NCBI GenBank assembly: GCA_002104985.1
Contig: MCGO01000003.1
Coordinates: 682,001-746,000, forward strand
Reading direction: 5' to 3'
Source: Rhizoclosmatium globosum
Lineage: Eukaryota; Chytridiomycota; Chytridiomycetes; Chytridiales; Chytriomycetaceae
DNA: 64,000 nucleotides
The notes beneath the pieces are model-generated. The model did not search any database, was not told the origin of the DNA, and saw nothing but the letters and a program-made list of their open reading frames with translations. Position numbers and translations under genes: made by a program. Within the stretch, counting starts at the first letter, position 1; the number at the start of each line of letters is the position of its first letter. Positions 34,454 to 45,090 of this stretch are shown here, piece by piece.

Positions 34454-36718
34454 TCATCGGCCTAGTGTGCAGAAGGCTGCTAAAGGTATATTGTCCTCAT
34501 CATCGTCCTCCATTTCCTCATCATTCTCTAATATACGCGCTTCCACTTGCTGGTCTTGCTGTTGCTTCACACTCTGCTGCAAAACTTGGTCCTTTACATC
34601 GACAACACATGGCGCAACAAATGTTCGCCTCCTCTTCCCCAAATTTCCTTGATATTCTCGAACTCGACCCCAAGTCCAAGAGACGCGAGGCTGCCACTGA
34701 TCTATGAGAGGATGCAGGATCTCGAGAACATTTGCAATATGAACCTGTTCACGAAGTGACCGTGGAAGGTGTGACCTATATTTCCTTTGCGTCAGGGAAT
34801 CTGTCGTGAAGGTTTAGGTTATTTTAGATTTTAATCTTAATGAATATAAGCTTACAGAGTCGGTATTGGTCTTCTTCCATAAGCTGTTCATCGTTTTGGT
34901 GGCTGACGTTGCCCTTCATGGACAGAGAGAACCTCTTCAGACCGAGCTGCCGCTTCGAGGACGAGTCTTTCGGGGATGATTCAATCGATCGTGTTTGGTT
35001 CCGAGGCTGTATCAGGAGTTGTTTGAAGAGAGATAGTATTGGTCTGCTTGTTACTAATGGCGCCAGAGCCAAGCTCTTTGATGCTGTCAATGGAGCAAAG
35101 GTGAGAAGAGGGGACATTCGATCGGACATTCGGTTGGAAGCAGTGGAAGAAGTGACCATTTGTCTTTGCTTGTGAGTGTGCAATGCTGAGTTTCCGGAAA
35201 TGATAATAGTGGATTCGTTTTCGGGTTTTCTGAAAACAAAAACAGAAAATGGAGATGTAAATGATAAGACACAACAGGTCTATTACTATTTATACTTGAA
35301 AAGATCCGGATAGCCCTGTACGATTTGTGTCATCATATTTCCAATAGGGACGATGCGAGATAGTCGGGAAGGGCGAATCAGAAGCTTTTGTTCAGACAAT
35401 AAGTCTGAAAGTACAACACGGTTAGTACGTTGTTTGATTTAGAAGGGTACGTCATATTTTGTTCTTGCTCTTCACCACTTAAGTGATTTCAAGCTCAACA
35501 TCCTCGACACAGAGACAACATACTCACAAATCGAATGAACGCGACTAATATCTGACATGGCTTTATCCAATTGATTCGCAATGCATTCGATTGCTTCTTT
35601 TCGCAGACTTAATGACAAATCGCCATTGTGTTCAGAGTCACTAGAAACCGGGAACGACGTATTTAAGCTTGGAACGACGCTTGAAGCCTCTTCGCATATC
35701 TTCTTGTCGTGAAATGAGTCTAATAAAGGTAATCTTCGATAAGAAGAAGCTCGAAGAAGAAGAAGCACTCACAACCAGCATGAATATCAGCCAGTTCCTT
35801 ATCCAGACTAGCAAGGCACATCCGGCTTTGATGGCTTTGTGATACTTGTTGACGGTCAATTTCCTGACTTATCACACTCGAGGTTCCCAGAGTATTCAGA
35901 GGTTTAGTATCCCCGACGAGCGTGGAAACATCATCGGAATCGTCCTTAATATTATCTGGGATACTCGCCAACTCGGCTTGAAACTGTACAAACCTTGGCA
36001 CAACATTCAAGACTTCTTCCAAATCTGGGTTGAAAGAGAAAAGCGAACCATCGCTATTAATGCTACTACAGCTATTTGAAACTTGAGTTGCCTCAGAGGA
36101 GGCGTCTGACATATAGGTGTCTTCTGAACTGATGCTATCCATTGAGCTAGACTCCCCTTCAACACCCCACTCCACATTATGAGCCCAAAACCCATCATTG
36201 TTATTTTTCTGATCTTGAATTGGCGGTTCGAGAATCATAGGATCGGGGCCAGGCCACCCAGGCGTCACGACCAACCTGCCATTTGAATCAGAGGTCTGAG
36301 TACGAGGAATCACGTTCGCATTCGGGAGTAGAATCCAGTTCGTATATCCAGACAAGTTTGTGGGACCAGCGATCCAAGTTTGAGTGATCAGCCCACACGA
36401 GTCGCGTTTAATGTTGTTTGTGAGTTCGGAGTTGTTGCAGACGGTTGTGCGCGTTGAATCCTTTTTGCGGAAGCGGAAGCGGAAGTGCAAAGTGCGGAAG
36501 AAGGCGAGAAAGCGGAGGCGCAGTCGGCCTGGGACGCGGGTTGTTGTTGTTGTTGTTGAATTGTTTCGAGTTCGGGACTTGCGCGTCCGTTGTTTGTATC
36601 GATGGCGCGTGTAAAATAATGCTGCGTCTGAAGTCGTTGTTGATGTTGCTGGCGCGGCAGGGGCTGCTGCTCTGGTGGTTGAGGATCTGGACGGGACGCG
36701 GCGCTTGAATGTCATCAA
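34454..36718 (-). CDS. Low-complexity protein of unknown function
   Basis: A multi-exon gene. The first exon (36718 to about 35770) starts MMTFKRRVPSRS and is Ser/Thr/Arg rich, with an Arg/Phe-rich patch and a negatively charged Ser-rich middle. Later exons follow near 35715-35530, 35400-35290, 35220-34855 and 34790-34454. The last junction (donor near 34846, acceptor near 34795) restores a conserved-looking helical block (LPRSLREQVHIANVLEILHP) ahead of an acidic tail. I recognise no domain. Ordered segments are short, so it may be a scaffold or regulatory protein. Exon borders in the middle are approximate. It is divergent from F-box-like gene C. Confidence 0.6.
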
Positions 36719-36835
36719 TTTGATGTGATGTTTTTCAAATTACAAAACCTGAGGTTAATACATCTCATTTCTCCTTCTGCCCTAAATTTGGCAATCTGTG
36801 TTCTTAATCGGAAAACCCTTCTGGAGCAGACTCCA

Positions 36836-37873
36836 ATGAACCCTCCTTCACAGATTCAAACTACTAATCACACAGCAGAGGGGTCTGAATCTTCCAATCT
36901 AAACGATATTAAACTTCAATTGCGATGGGCGCTGGATGAGATCAATGAATATCGACGGTTGCTTTCACTTCCTACATTATCAATGAACGATATTCCTCTT
37001 TCTACCAGCCACATACCTTCACAAACAATTCCTTCTTACTCTAATCAACGTTTAAATATGATGAGTCTTCCTTTGGAAGTCTTGGACTTGATCATTGGAT
37101 TGCTTGATGTCGCGAAAGATATCATCTCATTCTGCCATGCAATGCCAGTATTCAAACACATATCAAAATCAATCTATGATGTTGGAATCGCCTTCAATAT
37201 GCGTCCTAAAGATATTTGGCCAACCCTGGTCTTTCCACGACGCATGCAGCTTCCAACACCTATCCCACTTCAGAATGTCGTCTGCATTTCAAGGCTTGCA
37301 CGGCTTCTGAACAAATACAACGGCGCAGCAAAAATAATGATGCACTCAATTGAATATATTGATTCTATTCATACCTTATTACCCAGTACTGTTGACTTGT
37401 ACGTTCCTCAAGGAGGAAGAAGGAGGTATGCAGGACAAGACTCATACCCAGAGATTCTACAAAATTTAGATGGTCGAAGAATACATGTACGAAGTCTTGA
37501 TATTCCATGCAATTTACAAGCTGCTGGACATGTGACATCCGCGTTATCAAATCGTCAAATATCTGTAATCCGCTTTTTTGATTTTGGTCATTTCCCCTAT
37601 TTTTCTGTCCTCCCAAATCACCCATCTGTCACAGAAATACAGTTTGAAGTGGGATTCCATGGACCATGTCCTGCAATTGAAGAGTTGTTAAAGGTTTTGC
37701 CCGAAACTCGAATCGAGTCAGTGTGTTTTGAAAATGAGCATCATACGGATTCGTTAAAGCAATTTCAATGCACTCAAGAGTTGAAAAAGATAGGATGGAT
37801 ATGGATAGGACGTATTGGACCGTTTCAAGGGAAGCCTTGTGTGCAATGGTGTAAGAAGAAACACATACTTTGA
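36836..37873 (+). CDS. F-box-like protein, paralogue C
   Basis: A single-exon protein of about 345 residues starting MNPPSQIQTTN; the frame is open upstream to 36725, but this ATG aligns with the family. An N-terminal coiled coil (LNDIKLQLRWALDEINEYRRLL) precedes the F-box-like LPLEVLDLIIGLL region ending KHISKSIYDVG and a diverged IWPTLVFP block. The C-terminus has the family GPFQGKPCVQW motif. It is the most diverged member of the local group. It lies 53 bp upstream of paralogue D in the same direction, a tandem pair. The stop is followed by a T-rich run. Confidence 0.75.
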   Translation: MNPPSQIQTTNHTAEGSESSNLNDIKLQLRWALDEINEYRRLLSLPTLSMNDIPLSTSHIPSQTIPSYSNQRLNMMSLPLEVLDLIIGLLDVAKDIISFCHAMPVFKHISKSIYDVGIAFNMRPKDIWPTLVFPRRMQLPTPIPLQNVVCISRLARLLNKYNGAAKIMMHSIEYIDSIHTLLPSTVDLYVPQGGRRRYAGQDSYPEILQNLDGRRIHVRSLDIPCNLQAAGHVTSALSNRQISVIRFFDFGHFPYFSVLPNHPSVTEIQFEVGFHGPCPAIEELLKVLPETRIESVCFENEHHTDSLKQFQCTQELKKIGWIWIGRIGPFQGKPCVQWCKKKHIL

Positions 37874-37926
37874 GATGCAAAGATTAGAATGCCAGTCTTT
37901 CTTTTTTTTTATTTGTCCATTATAAA

Positions 37927-39063
37927 ATGGAGGCATCTGTGAGTGATTGCCTTAAATCTTCCTTTGAAAATTCGGAAATGAACGATATGTGTCCATCCAC
38001 TTGCCCCTGCATCAATGCCGCCAACATAATCGATGGTCTCAAAGATGAAAACGAAGTCCTCAATTTGCAGCTACGAGCTGCATTGGAGGAGGTCAACCAG
38101 TTCCGAAAACATCTCAATATAGCACCAATCAAAACAATTCAAGAGTCTTCCGGCTCTTCAAAGACTAACATCTTGCTGACAACACTACCACCGGAGATAT
38201 TGAACCATATAGTTACCTTTATAGACAGCAACTCCATCATGCCATTTTGTCAAGCTGTCCCACAGTTGAAGCACATTTCTCAAGCAATCTATAATGTCGG
38301 AAAAGCATTCAAAATGAAATTGACCATGATTTGGCCCGAGTTTTGGTTCCCTGTTGATTGGATTGAAGACGATTTCTACCAGTCTCGCTATCGCCCTGGA
38401 GATCCCACACCCATTTTAGGCAAGAATGTTGCGCTCATTTCGAATTTGACAAATCTATTGTCTCGATATGGCGGCGTTGCTAAAATTCAGGTGTCAACAC
38501 TTGACTATGTGGAACATGTCTTGCCTTTGCTTCCCAAAGTTGTTGACGTCTATATTCAAGCTGACGATGACGGTTACTTTGGTTATTGGACCAAGGATGA
38601 GGATGAACCTGAATACTCAAAAAAGGTGGTGCTTGTTCAACAGAGAGGTATTACCGTACGCATGATGGATTTACCGATTGGTGATCAGCATAAACCTGAG
38701 GAGACTACGAAATTATTGCGAGAAGCGCAGGCGCAGAATGTGAATCATTGGAGATGCACGTCACTGAAGTCATTTTCAGTTCGAGCGCTTCTGGAATTTC
38801 AAAATGTGGAACGGGTCGATTTCCAAGGGATAGATCCAATGATGGATGATGTTTTCTTTGATGAGTTGGTTGATCTGTTGCCACAGCTGAAAAACCTTCG
38901 ACACATCTCATTTGAAGACTCTGACTCTCATGGTAATTCATTGTCAGCTTTTCGTCGTAGCTCAGAATTGAAAAAGATTGGGTGGCTGGAACATTGTGAC
39001 AAAGGAGTATTCTTTGGGAACCCAAGCCTTATTTGGACGAAGGAATCCGTAACAACGAAATAA
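37927..39063 (+). CDS. F-box-like protein, paralogue D
   Basis: A single-exon 378-residue protein, nearly the same as paralogue B from the coiled coil (IDGLKDENEVLNLQLRAALE) through the F-box-like LPPEILNHIVTFID segment, the WPEFWFPVDWIEDDFY block and the leucine-rich tail ending GNPSLIW. Compared with B it has a 19-residue N-terminal extension. It directly follows paralogue C in tandem and converges on the histone H3 gene, whose stop is 93 bp away. Substitutions against B are mostly conservative, which fits selection for function. Confidence 0.78.
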   Translation: MEASVSDCLKSSFENSEMNDMCPSTCPCINAANIIDGLKDENEVLNLQLRAALEEVNQFRKHLNIAPIKTIQESSGSSKTNILLTTLPPEILNHIVTFIDSNSIMPFCQAVPQLKHISQAIYNVGKAFKMKLTMIWPEFWFPVDWIEDDFYQSRYRPGDPTPILGKNVALISNLTNLLSRYGGVAKIQVSTLDYVEHVLPLLPKVVDVYIQADDDGYFGYWTKDEDEPEYSKKVVLVQQRGITVRMMDLPIGDQHKPEETTKLLREAQAQNVNHWRCTSLKSFSVRALLEFQNVERVDFQGIDPMMDDVFFDELVDLLPQLKNLRHISFEDSDSHGNSLSAFRRSSELKKIGWLEHCDKGVFFGNPSLIWTKESVTTK

Positions 39064-39156
39064 GATCAGAATATGGGCTAATACTGAATTGATTTATTGG
39101 GCAGCACTGCAAATAGACTGAAAGTGAAAAATAAAAGAGCTCCATCTTTGGAATTC

Positions 39157-39799
<643 letters not shown>

Positions 39800-39968
39800 T
39801 TCGAAGATAGTTTTTCAAAACAAATCAAAGTACGAGGGAAGAAGTGAATTGAAACAACAGACTCATCCACACAGAAATACTTAGAAGAGAAGGAAAAGAA
39901 AACAGGAAGAGTAAGTCGATATATTACGTTAGAGAAAAAGAAGGAAGAATAGCTATTTTTAGAGACAA

Positions 39969-41003
39969 TCAGAACAACTTGCCCTTTTGCGTCCGTGTCC
40001 ACACGATAGTCGTATGGCCATAGATGGGCCCATGCTCCAATTCGGATGATTTCCACCCCAGCTTTTCCAGCTGTTCCTCATCCTGAAATCCTTGAAGCTT
40101 ATCCAACCATGTTTCCTTCGGTTCACCTATTTCAAACGACAGACGTTCCAAATGAGATATCTTGCTCAGCACTTGCATGAGCTTATCAAACGACTCCTTG
40201 TCATCATTGTCGTCAATGTCGAATTCTATCTGTCTCAAATGAACGCATTCCTGTAGAACTTCAGTCGGAACCCATTCCACACCGAAGCATCTCAAGAAAG
40301 GTGCTTTGAATTCTTTCCAAAGTGTTCTTGTGCTTTCTGCCCCAAATCTCCAAGGAGTGTCGAGCTGTCGAAAACGAATTCCTTGTTCTGCTAACAGTTC
40401 CAGGACTTTAAAATATGGATCGATACCCATATAGCCGCAATACATGTTACTTGCAGCTTCTCCGCCGATATATACTTCCAACGATCTCGGGAGGTGAGGC
40501 AACAGAGCCTCCGTGTATTCAAGCGAATGAGCCTGAAACTTCACGACACCGCCATAGATCGAGATTAGTCGCATTAATTCTCCGACGTTTTCAAGTTGTT
40601 CTGGGGACAGGGTAATAGGCGCTCCAGGAAGAAGAAGGTCTGGTTGATCGGAATACGAGTGCCACTCTACAGGGAGCCAGAAGGTAGGCCAGATTCGATT
40701 AAGTGACAGGCTAAGAGAGGTTCCAACTTTGTGCATGATATAAGATATATGTTTCAAAGCGGGGATAGCGTGGCATACGGACACCAGTGTCTTGGCGTCC
40801 AAGAACGGTATGATTTGATCGAGGATCTCCAGAGGAATGTTTTGGATATAATATACAGCCATTGATTCTTCGGTGACAGGCGTTGTTGATTCTGGACAGC
40901 TTCCAGTTTGAGAATGATTCACCAATGCTTTGAAGGTCTCGTGGCGTTCCGTATCGCGCAAAGCGACATCCATGACAGAAAGCGATGGCATGGATTGTGG
41001 CAT
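39969..41003 (-). CDS. F-box-like protein, paralogue E
   Basis: A single-exon 344-residue protein starting MPQSMPSLSV. An F-box-like segment lies at about residues 55-92 (IPLEILDQIIPFLDAK, ending LKHISYIMHKVG), then the WPTFWLPVEW block and the C-terminal LGW..GPIYGHTTIVWTR motif shared with paralogue A. The N-terminal coiled coil of B-D is replaced by a short polar stretch. It closes the cluster around histone H3 and is on the opposite strand to B-D. Its function is unknown beyond the weak F-box match. Confidence 0.75.
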   Translation of the reverse strand: MPQSMPSLSVMDVALRDTERHETFKALVNHSQTGSCPESTTPVTEESMAVYYIQNIPLEILDQIIPFLDAKTLVSVCHAIPALKHISYIMHKVGTSLSLSLNRIWPTFWLPVEWHSYSDQPDLLLPGAPITLSPEQLENVGELMRLISIYGGVVKFQAHSLEYTEALLPHLPRSLEVYIGGEAASNMYCGYMGIDPYFKVLELLAEQGIRFRQLDTPWRFGAESTRTLWKEFKAPFLRCFGVEWVPTEVLQECVHLRQIEFDIDDNDDKESFDKLMQVLSKISHLERLSFEIGEPKETWLDKLQGFQDEEQLEKLGWKSSELEHGPIYGHTTIVWTRTQKGKLF

Positions 41004-41658
41004 CTTTTTGATTCTTTAAATGGCAGTTGAAGTGCTTGGACAAAGGCTGCAAAGTGGGGCAGTGGCACGACGTTCAATTCAAGTGACAACAAATTCTGAT
41101 CGCTTCCACGTCGATCCATCTAATCCATCAATCCATGCAAAAATAGTGTAGTATTTGATAGAATCTGTTGTGAAATCAGTTTGGGGCAGTGATCAACCCA
41201 TTGAATGTAAATCCCAAACAAACATGCCTGTCCAGTTGGCAATAATGCATGATCAGACATTTGTTCGTTCATATTGAAGTTGTATTTTTGGTGCACGTGT
41301 CAGATATTATCAGATTCCAAAATCGAAAGATGTTTTCATACAAGGGACTCATATTAATCGTGTAGATAGGTCGAAAGACGAACAAAGCGAGCTTTTTGGA
41401 CGCGAAGGAATTTTGTTTTTCTTTGAGAGCAGACGAGTGGAAATCTGCTTATTGTTTCGTGAAATTCTGATTGTGCAAGTTCCCCTTCCCTTTCCCTTCC
41501 TCCTTTCTTCCCCTCTCATACTTCTCCCTTTCTTCTTGCGTCTTCTACTTTCATATTATTTTATCTCGTGATTGGCTCACTTCTAAACCACCATTTCGTT
41601 CAACTTGTTTCTAACTCGCGATCATTTCGACAGACCGAGCCACTTAATAACAAAAAAG
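41004..41658. other. Intergenic between paralogue E and the unknown-family gene
   Basis: Divergent promoters should lie here. A pyrimidine-rich run (about 41479-41540, ccttccctttcccttcctcc) precedes the start of the downstream gene, as in many fungal promoters. No coding signal is seen. Confidence 0.45.
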
Positions 41659-42522
41659 ATGTTACGCACTCTGGCCGTTATGCAAGACTACGACTCGACT
41701 TATCGTTCAAACTTGGCCTTCGGTCTTAGTTGTGATGCTGATGTGTCTGAGGCGCGTTCTGGGTCAGTCGACTGTCACTTTAGGTGCACGTTCCTGAAAA
41801 TTAATACTTACGCCCATAGAGTCAGCTTCTTTGGCAAGTTCATGGCGTTCGTTGGACTGAAAAAACCAACTCCATCCAGAAGTAAGAGATTGGGTCTTTC
41901 CGTGTCATTGTACGTCACCTTGCTTGTAAAAATTGTATCACAAAGTCTGATTATGATATTACCGCGTTTTTACAGCTGTGCCGAAGCAGTGAAGAGTGAT
42001 GTGGAAAACAAGAAGCCACAACAATCTCCAACCAAAGTCAAGGGCCGGCCATTGGAACTCCTAGAACAGTACTGTGACTTAATGTACGGTCGCGAAATGG
42101 GAACCCTTCGCCCCGGCTCGAACAGGGAAAAAGCACTCGACGAGTTCGAGCTCAAGCACTTTGGAGGATCCAAGCTGTCCAAGGCCCAAACTCTCCGTGG
42201 ACTGGAACGATGGAGAGCTCGCGAAGACTTGAGTGTCACATCGGATGTGTACTTTAGCGCCTTGGAAGATGTTCAGCGCAGATCGTATTCCGTTCGTTGG
42301 GGTCCTGCGGACTTCAACGCGATTGAATACGAGATGGGTTGGACGGAGCCAAGGTTTCGCGCATTTTTGGAAAGAAAGCTGCTTGATGCGGCCAGGGAGA
42401 AGGCGATCAAGGAAGCCAGGGAACGAGGTGATATATTTTCAATAATCGTATAGGATTTCAAACTGATCGAGATTTTACATATTTTATTCACAGGCAGCGC
42501 TCAGGAAGGGCCGCCCTGTTGA
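41659..42522 (+). CDS. Unknown family, copy 1
   Basis: Four exons are inferred: about 41659-41763, 41820-41908, 41976-42428 and 42494-42522. The introns restore frame and their positions match those of copy 2 (43942-44949). The start MLRTLAVMQDYDSTYR aligns with copy 2. The conserved core is in exon 3: ELLEQYCDLMYGREMGT, RPGSNREKALDEFELKHFGG, LSKAQTLRGLERWRARE and FNAIEYEMGWTEPRFRAFL. The core looks alpha-helical and soluble. I know no named family. If the last intron is retained, the protein ends at 42453 instead. Broken copies of this gene follow directly downstream and another lies at 50.3 kb, so the family is locally multiplying. Confidence 0.65.
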
Positions 42523-42699
42523 TTATTCAGGCTTTTTTTTCTTCTTAATTTTCTTCTTTTCTCATAAAGTAAATACCGGTGTTGTTGATTGTTAAAACAT
42601 ACTACTTCAGTTCTGACGCTTTATATCTATGTTTATCGGGGATGTTAGAGACCCCTGTGAAATTACAGACTCAAGAAAGCCACGAACTAGCAAGCACGG

Positions 42700-43040
42700 C
42701 TTCTCATCATTGGTACCAAAATCAAAAGTAAAGCTTCAAATGTTTAATTCTCGTGCAAGATTGAAGATCTGTGACGATGCTATGTCAAGATTAACCAAGG
42801 ATTCATCGCAGATCGCATCCTGTTCGTTGGAGCACTGCGGACTTTAACGCAATTGAAAACGAGATGGGTTGGACGGAGCCAAGGTTTCGCGCTTTCTTGG
42901 AAAGAAAGCTGCTTGATGCGGCAAGGGAGAAGGCGATCAAGGAAGCCAGGGAACGAGGCAACATATTTTCAATAATCATATAGGATTTAAACTGATCGAG
43001 ATTTTACATTTTATTCACATGCTGCGCTCAAGAAAGGTCA
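42700..43040 (+). pseudogene. Broken copy of the unknown family
   Basis: From about 42860 to 43030 the DNA is about 95% identical to the end of copy 1 (from FNAIE.EMGWTEPRFRAFL through the last intron). The splice donor is changed from GGTGAT to GGCAAC and upstream reading frames are broken. Before it, 42730-42800 resembles the first exon of copy 2 (aatgtttaattctcgtgcaa). It looks like a partial tandem duplication of mixed origin. Confidence 0.8.
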
Positions 43041-43941
43041 TTCTATTGATTATTCTGGCTCAAAACACAGTGGGTTCATGAAAGTAGCAGACTTTATTTA
43101 TTATTCACGAGAATTTGCATCTGGTTGGCAGAGTCCTGCGTACTTTAACGCAATGGAATACAATAAGTAAAATGGAACCGAGGTTTTGAGGTTTTCGGAA
43201 ACGAAGCAGTTTGATATGGCAGAGGGCGACTCATTAATGCTGAGTCTTAATAAACGTAGAAGAAGGAGCATCTTGAGAAGTTACAATTCGGATTTCGTTC
43301 TTCAAAAATTACAAACGGCACACGTTGTTTGGTAGATATTATTCCAACGAGTTAGTCCGTGTTTAAGATTGTGAATGTAAGGAACAAGGCTGCTGACGAC
43401 ACCAAATTTTGAGAATTGAGACAGAAACATTCTTTTTTGAATGAAATTTACTCACTTCTGTTTTCTTGTGTATGTAAATCCAAAACAAACAGATCCCGAA
43501 ACCACAAGATCACAGAATCTTCTCATTCTTTGTTGTTTCGCATCATTTTCTCATTAATTACAAAGTATCTTTTAGATACCAATTTATAGTGTGAAGTCTT
43601 ACACGTATTATTTTATGATGCAGAACAGTTCCTCCACACTTGATTATTCAAAAACCGCAGTATAAACCTTTTACAGCGCATAATTTCTTTGTTCTCGAAG
43701 GATTCTCTGTTCCTTTGTTCAGAAAAAGATTCCTGTATGAACGTCTCGCCTCGCCCTTCTTTCTCGCCTCGCCCCTTGTTCTTTACGCCTAACTATTACT
43801 ATTTAAAGTGTTCAAACCGTTTTGCTCTCTCTTATTTATCTGCGTGTTCTCTTCTTTCCCCTATCTCACTGATTTTGGTGGTACTACTTGATTCTAACAC
43901 GTGTCTTGTACAGTCCATCATAGCACTCGAATAAACGCGTA
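43041..43941. other. Decayed and non-coding sequence between family copies
   Basis: A short, badly decayed fragment of the same family lies at about 43130-43230 (tactttaacgcaatggaata, then matches with stops). The rest shows no coding signal; it probably contains the promoter of copy 2 near its 3' end. Confidence 0.5.
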
Positions 43942-44949
43942 ATGTTTAATTCCCGTGCAAGATTAAGCGATCACGAGGCTTCCTATAACTCAAACTGGTC
44001 GCTTGGATTGACAACGGAACTGGACCCTGAACGCACTGAGTACACGAGGTATGATAATTTTTATTCAGTTTCTGTAGTTTTTAGTGTTAAGATATTCTTT
44101 GATATAGCCTGGGTTTCGTGGGAAGTCTTTGGGCTGCTGCTGTGTGGATCAAGACGGAACTTTTGCTTACTGGGTCAGTTGCGGTTCCAACCGCTTCAAA
44201 GCCAGTCGCGGCGATGACTGAGTTGAACGTGAAGAAGCGCGTATCTTTGTAAGTCTTTGAAGGTCCTTCAGTTTTCCGATTACCAAACTGACTCCGACAA
44301 AACAACAATATAGCTCCATGGACGCCCCATCCATATGTGTAGTGGAGCAAACAGGAGTAAAAGGAGAACCGAAAAAAGAGCTTGACTTTCTGGAGCGCTA
44401 CTGCAAGTATCTCTATTCTCGAGAGATGGGTACCTACAGGCCGGGATCCAAAAAGGAGACAAGGTATGACGCAGTTGACATGCTTTGCTTTGGGGGATCC
44501 AAAGTATCCAAAGCACAGGCATTGTGTGGGCTTGAGCGGTGGCGAATGCGAGAAGGGCTTGACGTGCAATCGGTCAAATACTTGCGTGCCGAGGCTGTCA
44601 TTCATAAACGAGCGTATGCTGTCAGCGGATCAAGTGAATTTGACGCGATTGAGTTTGAAATGAGTTGGACTGGGCCGCAGTTTGAGGCGTTTGTTGCAAA
44701 GAACCACGACAAGTTGATGGAGTGGAGGGCATTGAAGAAGAAGGAACAATGTGGCGGTATGTTTCTCAGTTTTGTTACTTTGTTGCGCTTACTCTTCAAA
44801 AGCTCGTTCTACGGCGCGCTGATCTCTGCCACCTCATTATTCTTTGATCATCAGGGGTACCAACGACCGAAAACCAAACCCCTTTGATTGTCCAACGTAC
44901 CAACAATGAATCTGATCATAAGAGTACAATTCTCGGCACAATCATCTGA
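43942..44949 (+). CDS. Unknown family, copy 2
   Basis: Four exons: about 43942-44048, 44108-44248, 44314-44756 and 44855-44949, all with GT..AG introns that keep frame. The start MFNSRARLSDHEASYN aligns with copy 1. The core shares LDFLERYCKYLYSREMGT, RPGSKKE, CFGGSKVSKAQALCGLERWR and FDAIEFEMSWTGPQFEAF. Identity with copy 1 in the core is roughly 50% by eye, so this is an older duplicate than the fragment at 42.9 kb. No recognised domain or signal peptide. Preservation of both frame and intron positions argues that the family is functional. Confidence 0.65.
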
Positions 44950-45090
44950 ATGACTCAAGCGTTCCCAAGGTCCCCCAACCTCAACCTCTTGAACGAAGTC
45001 TTTTTCACTACAAGCATCAAACATATTTACTCATCATTTAATTTATAAATAATAAACCATTTCATCTCTCTTATTTACAAACAGGGAAAG

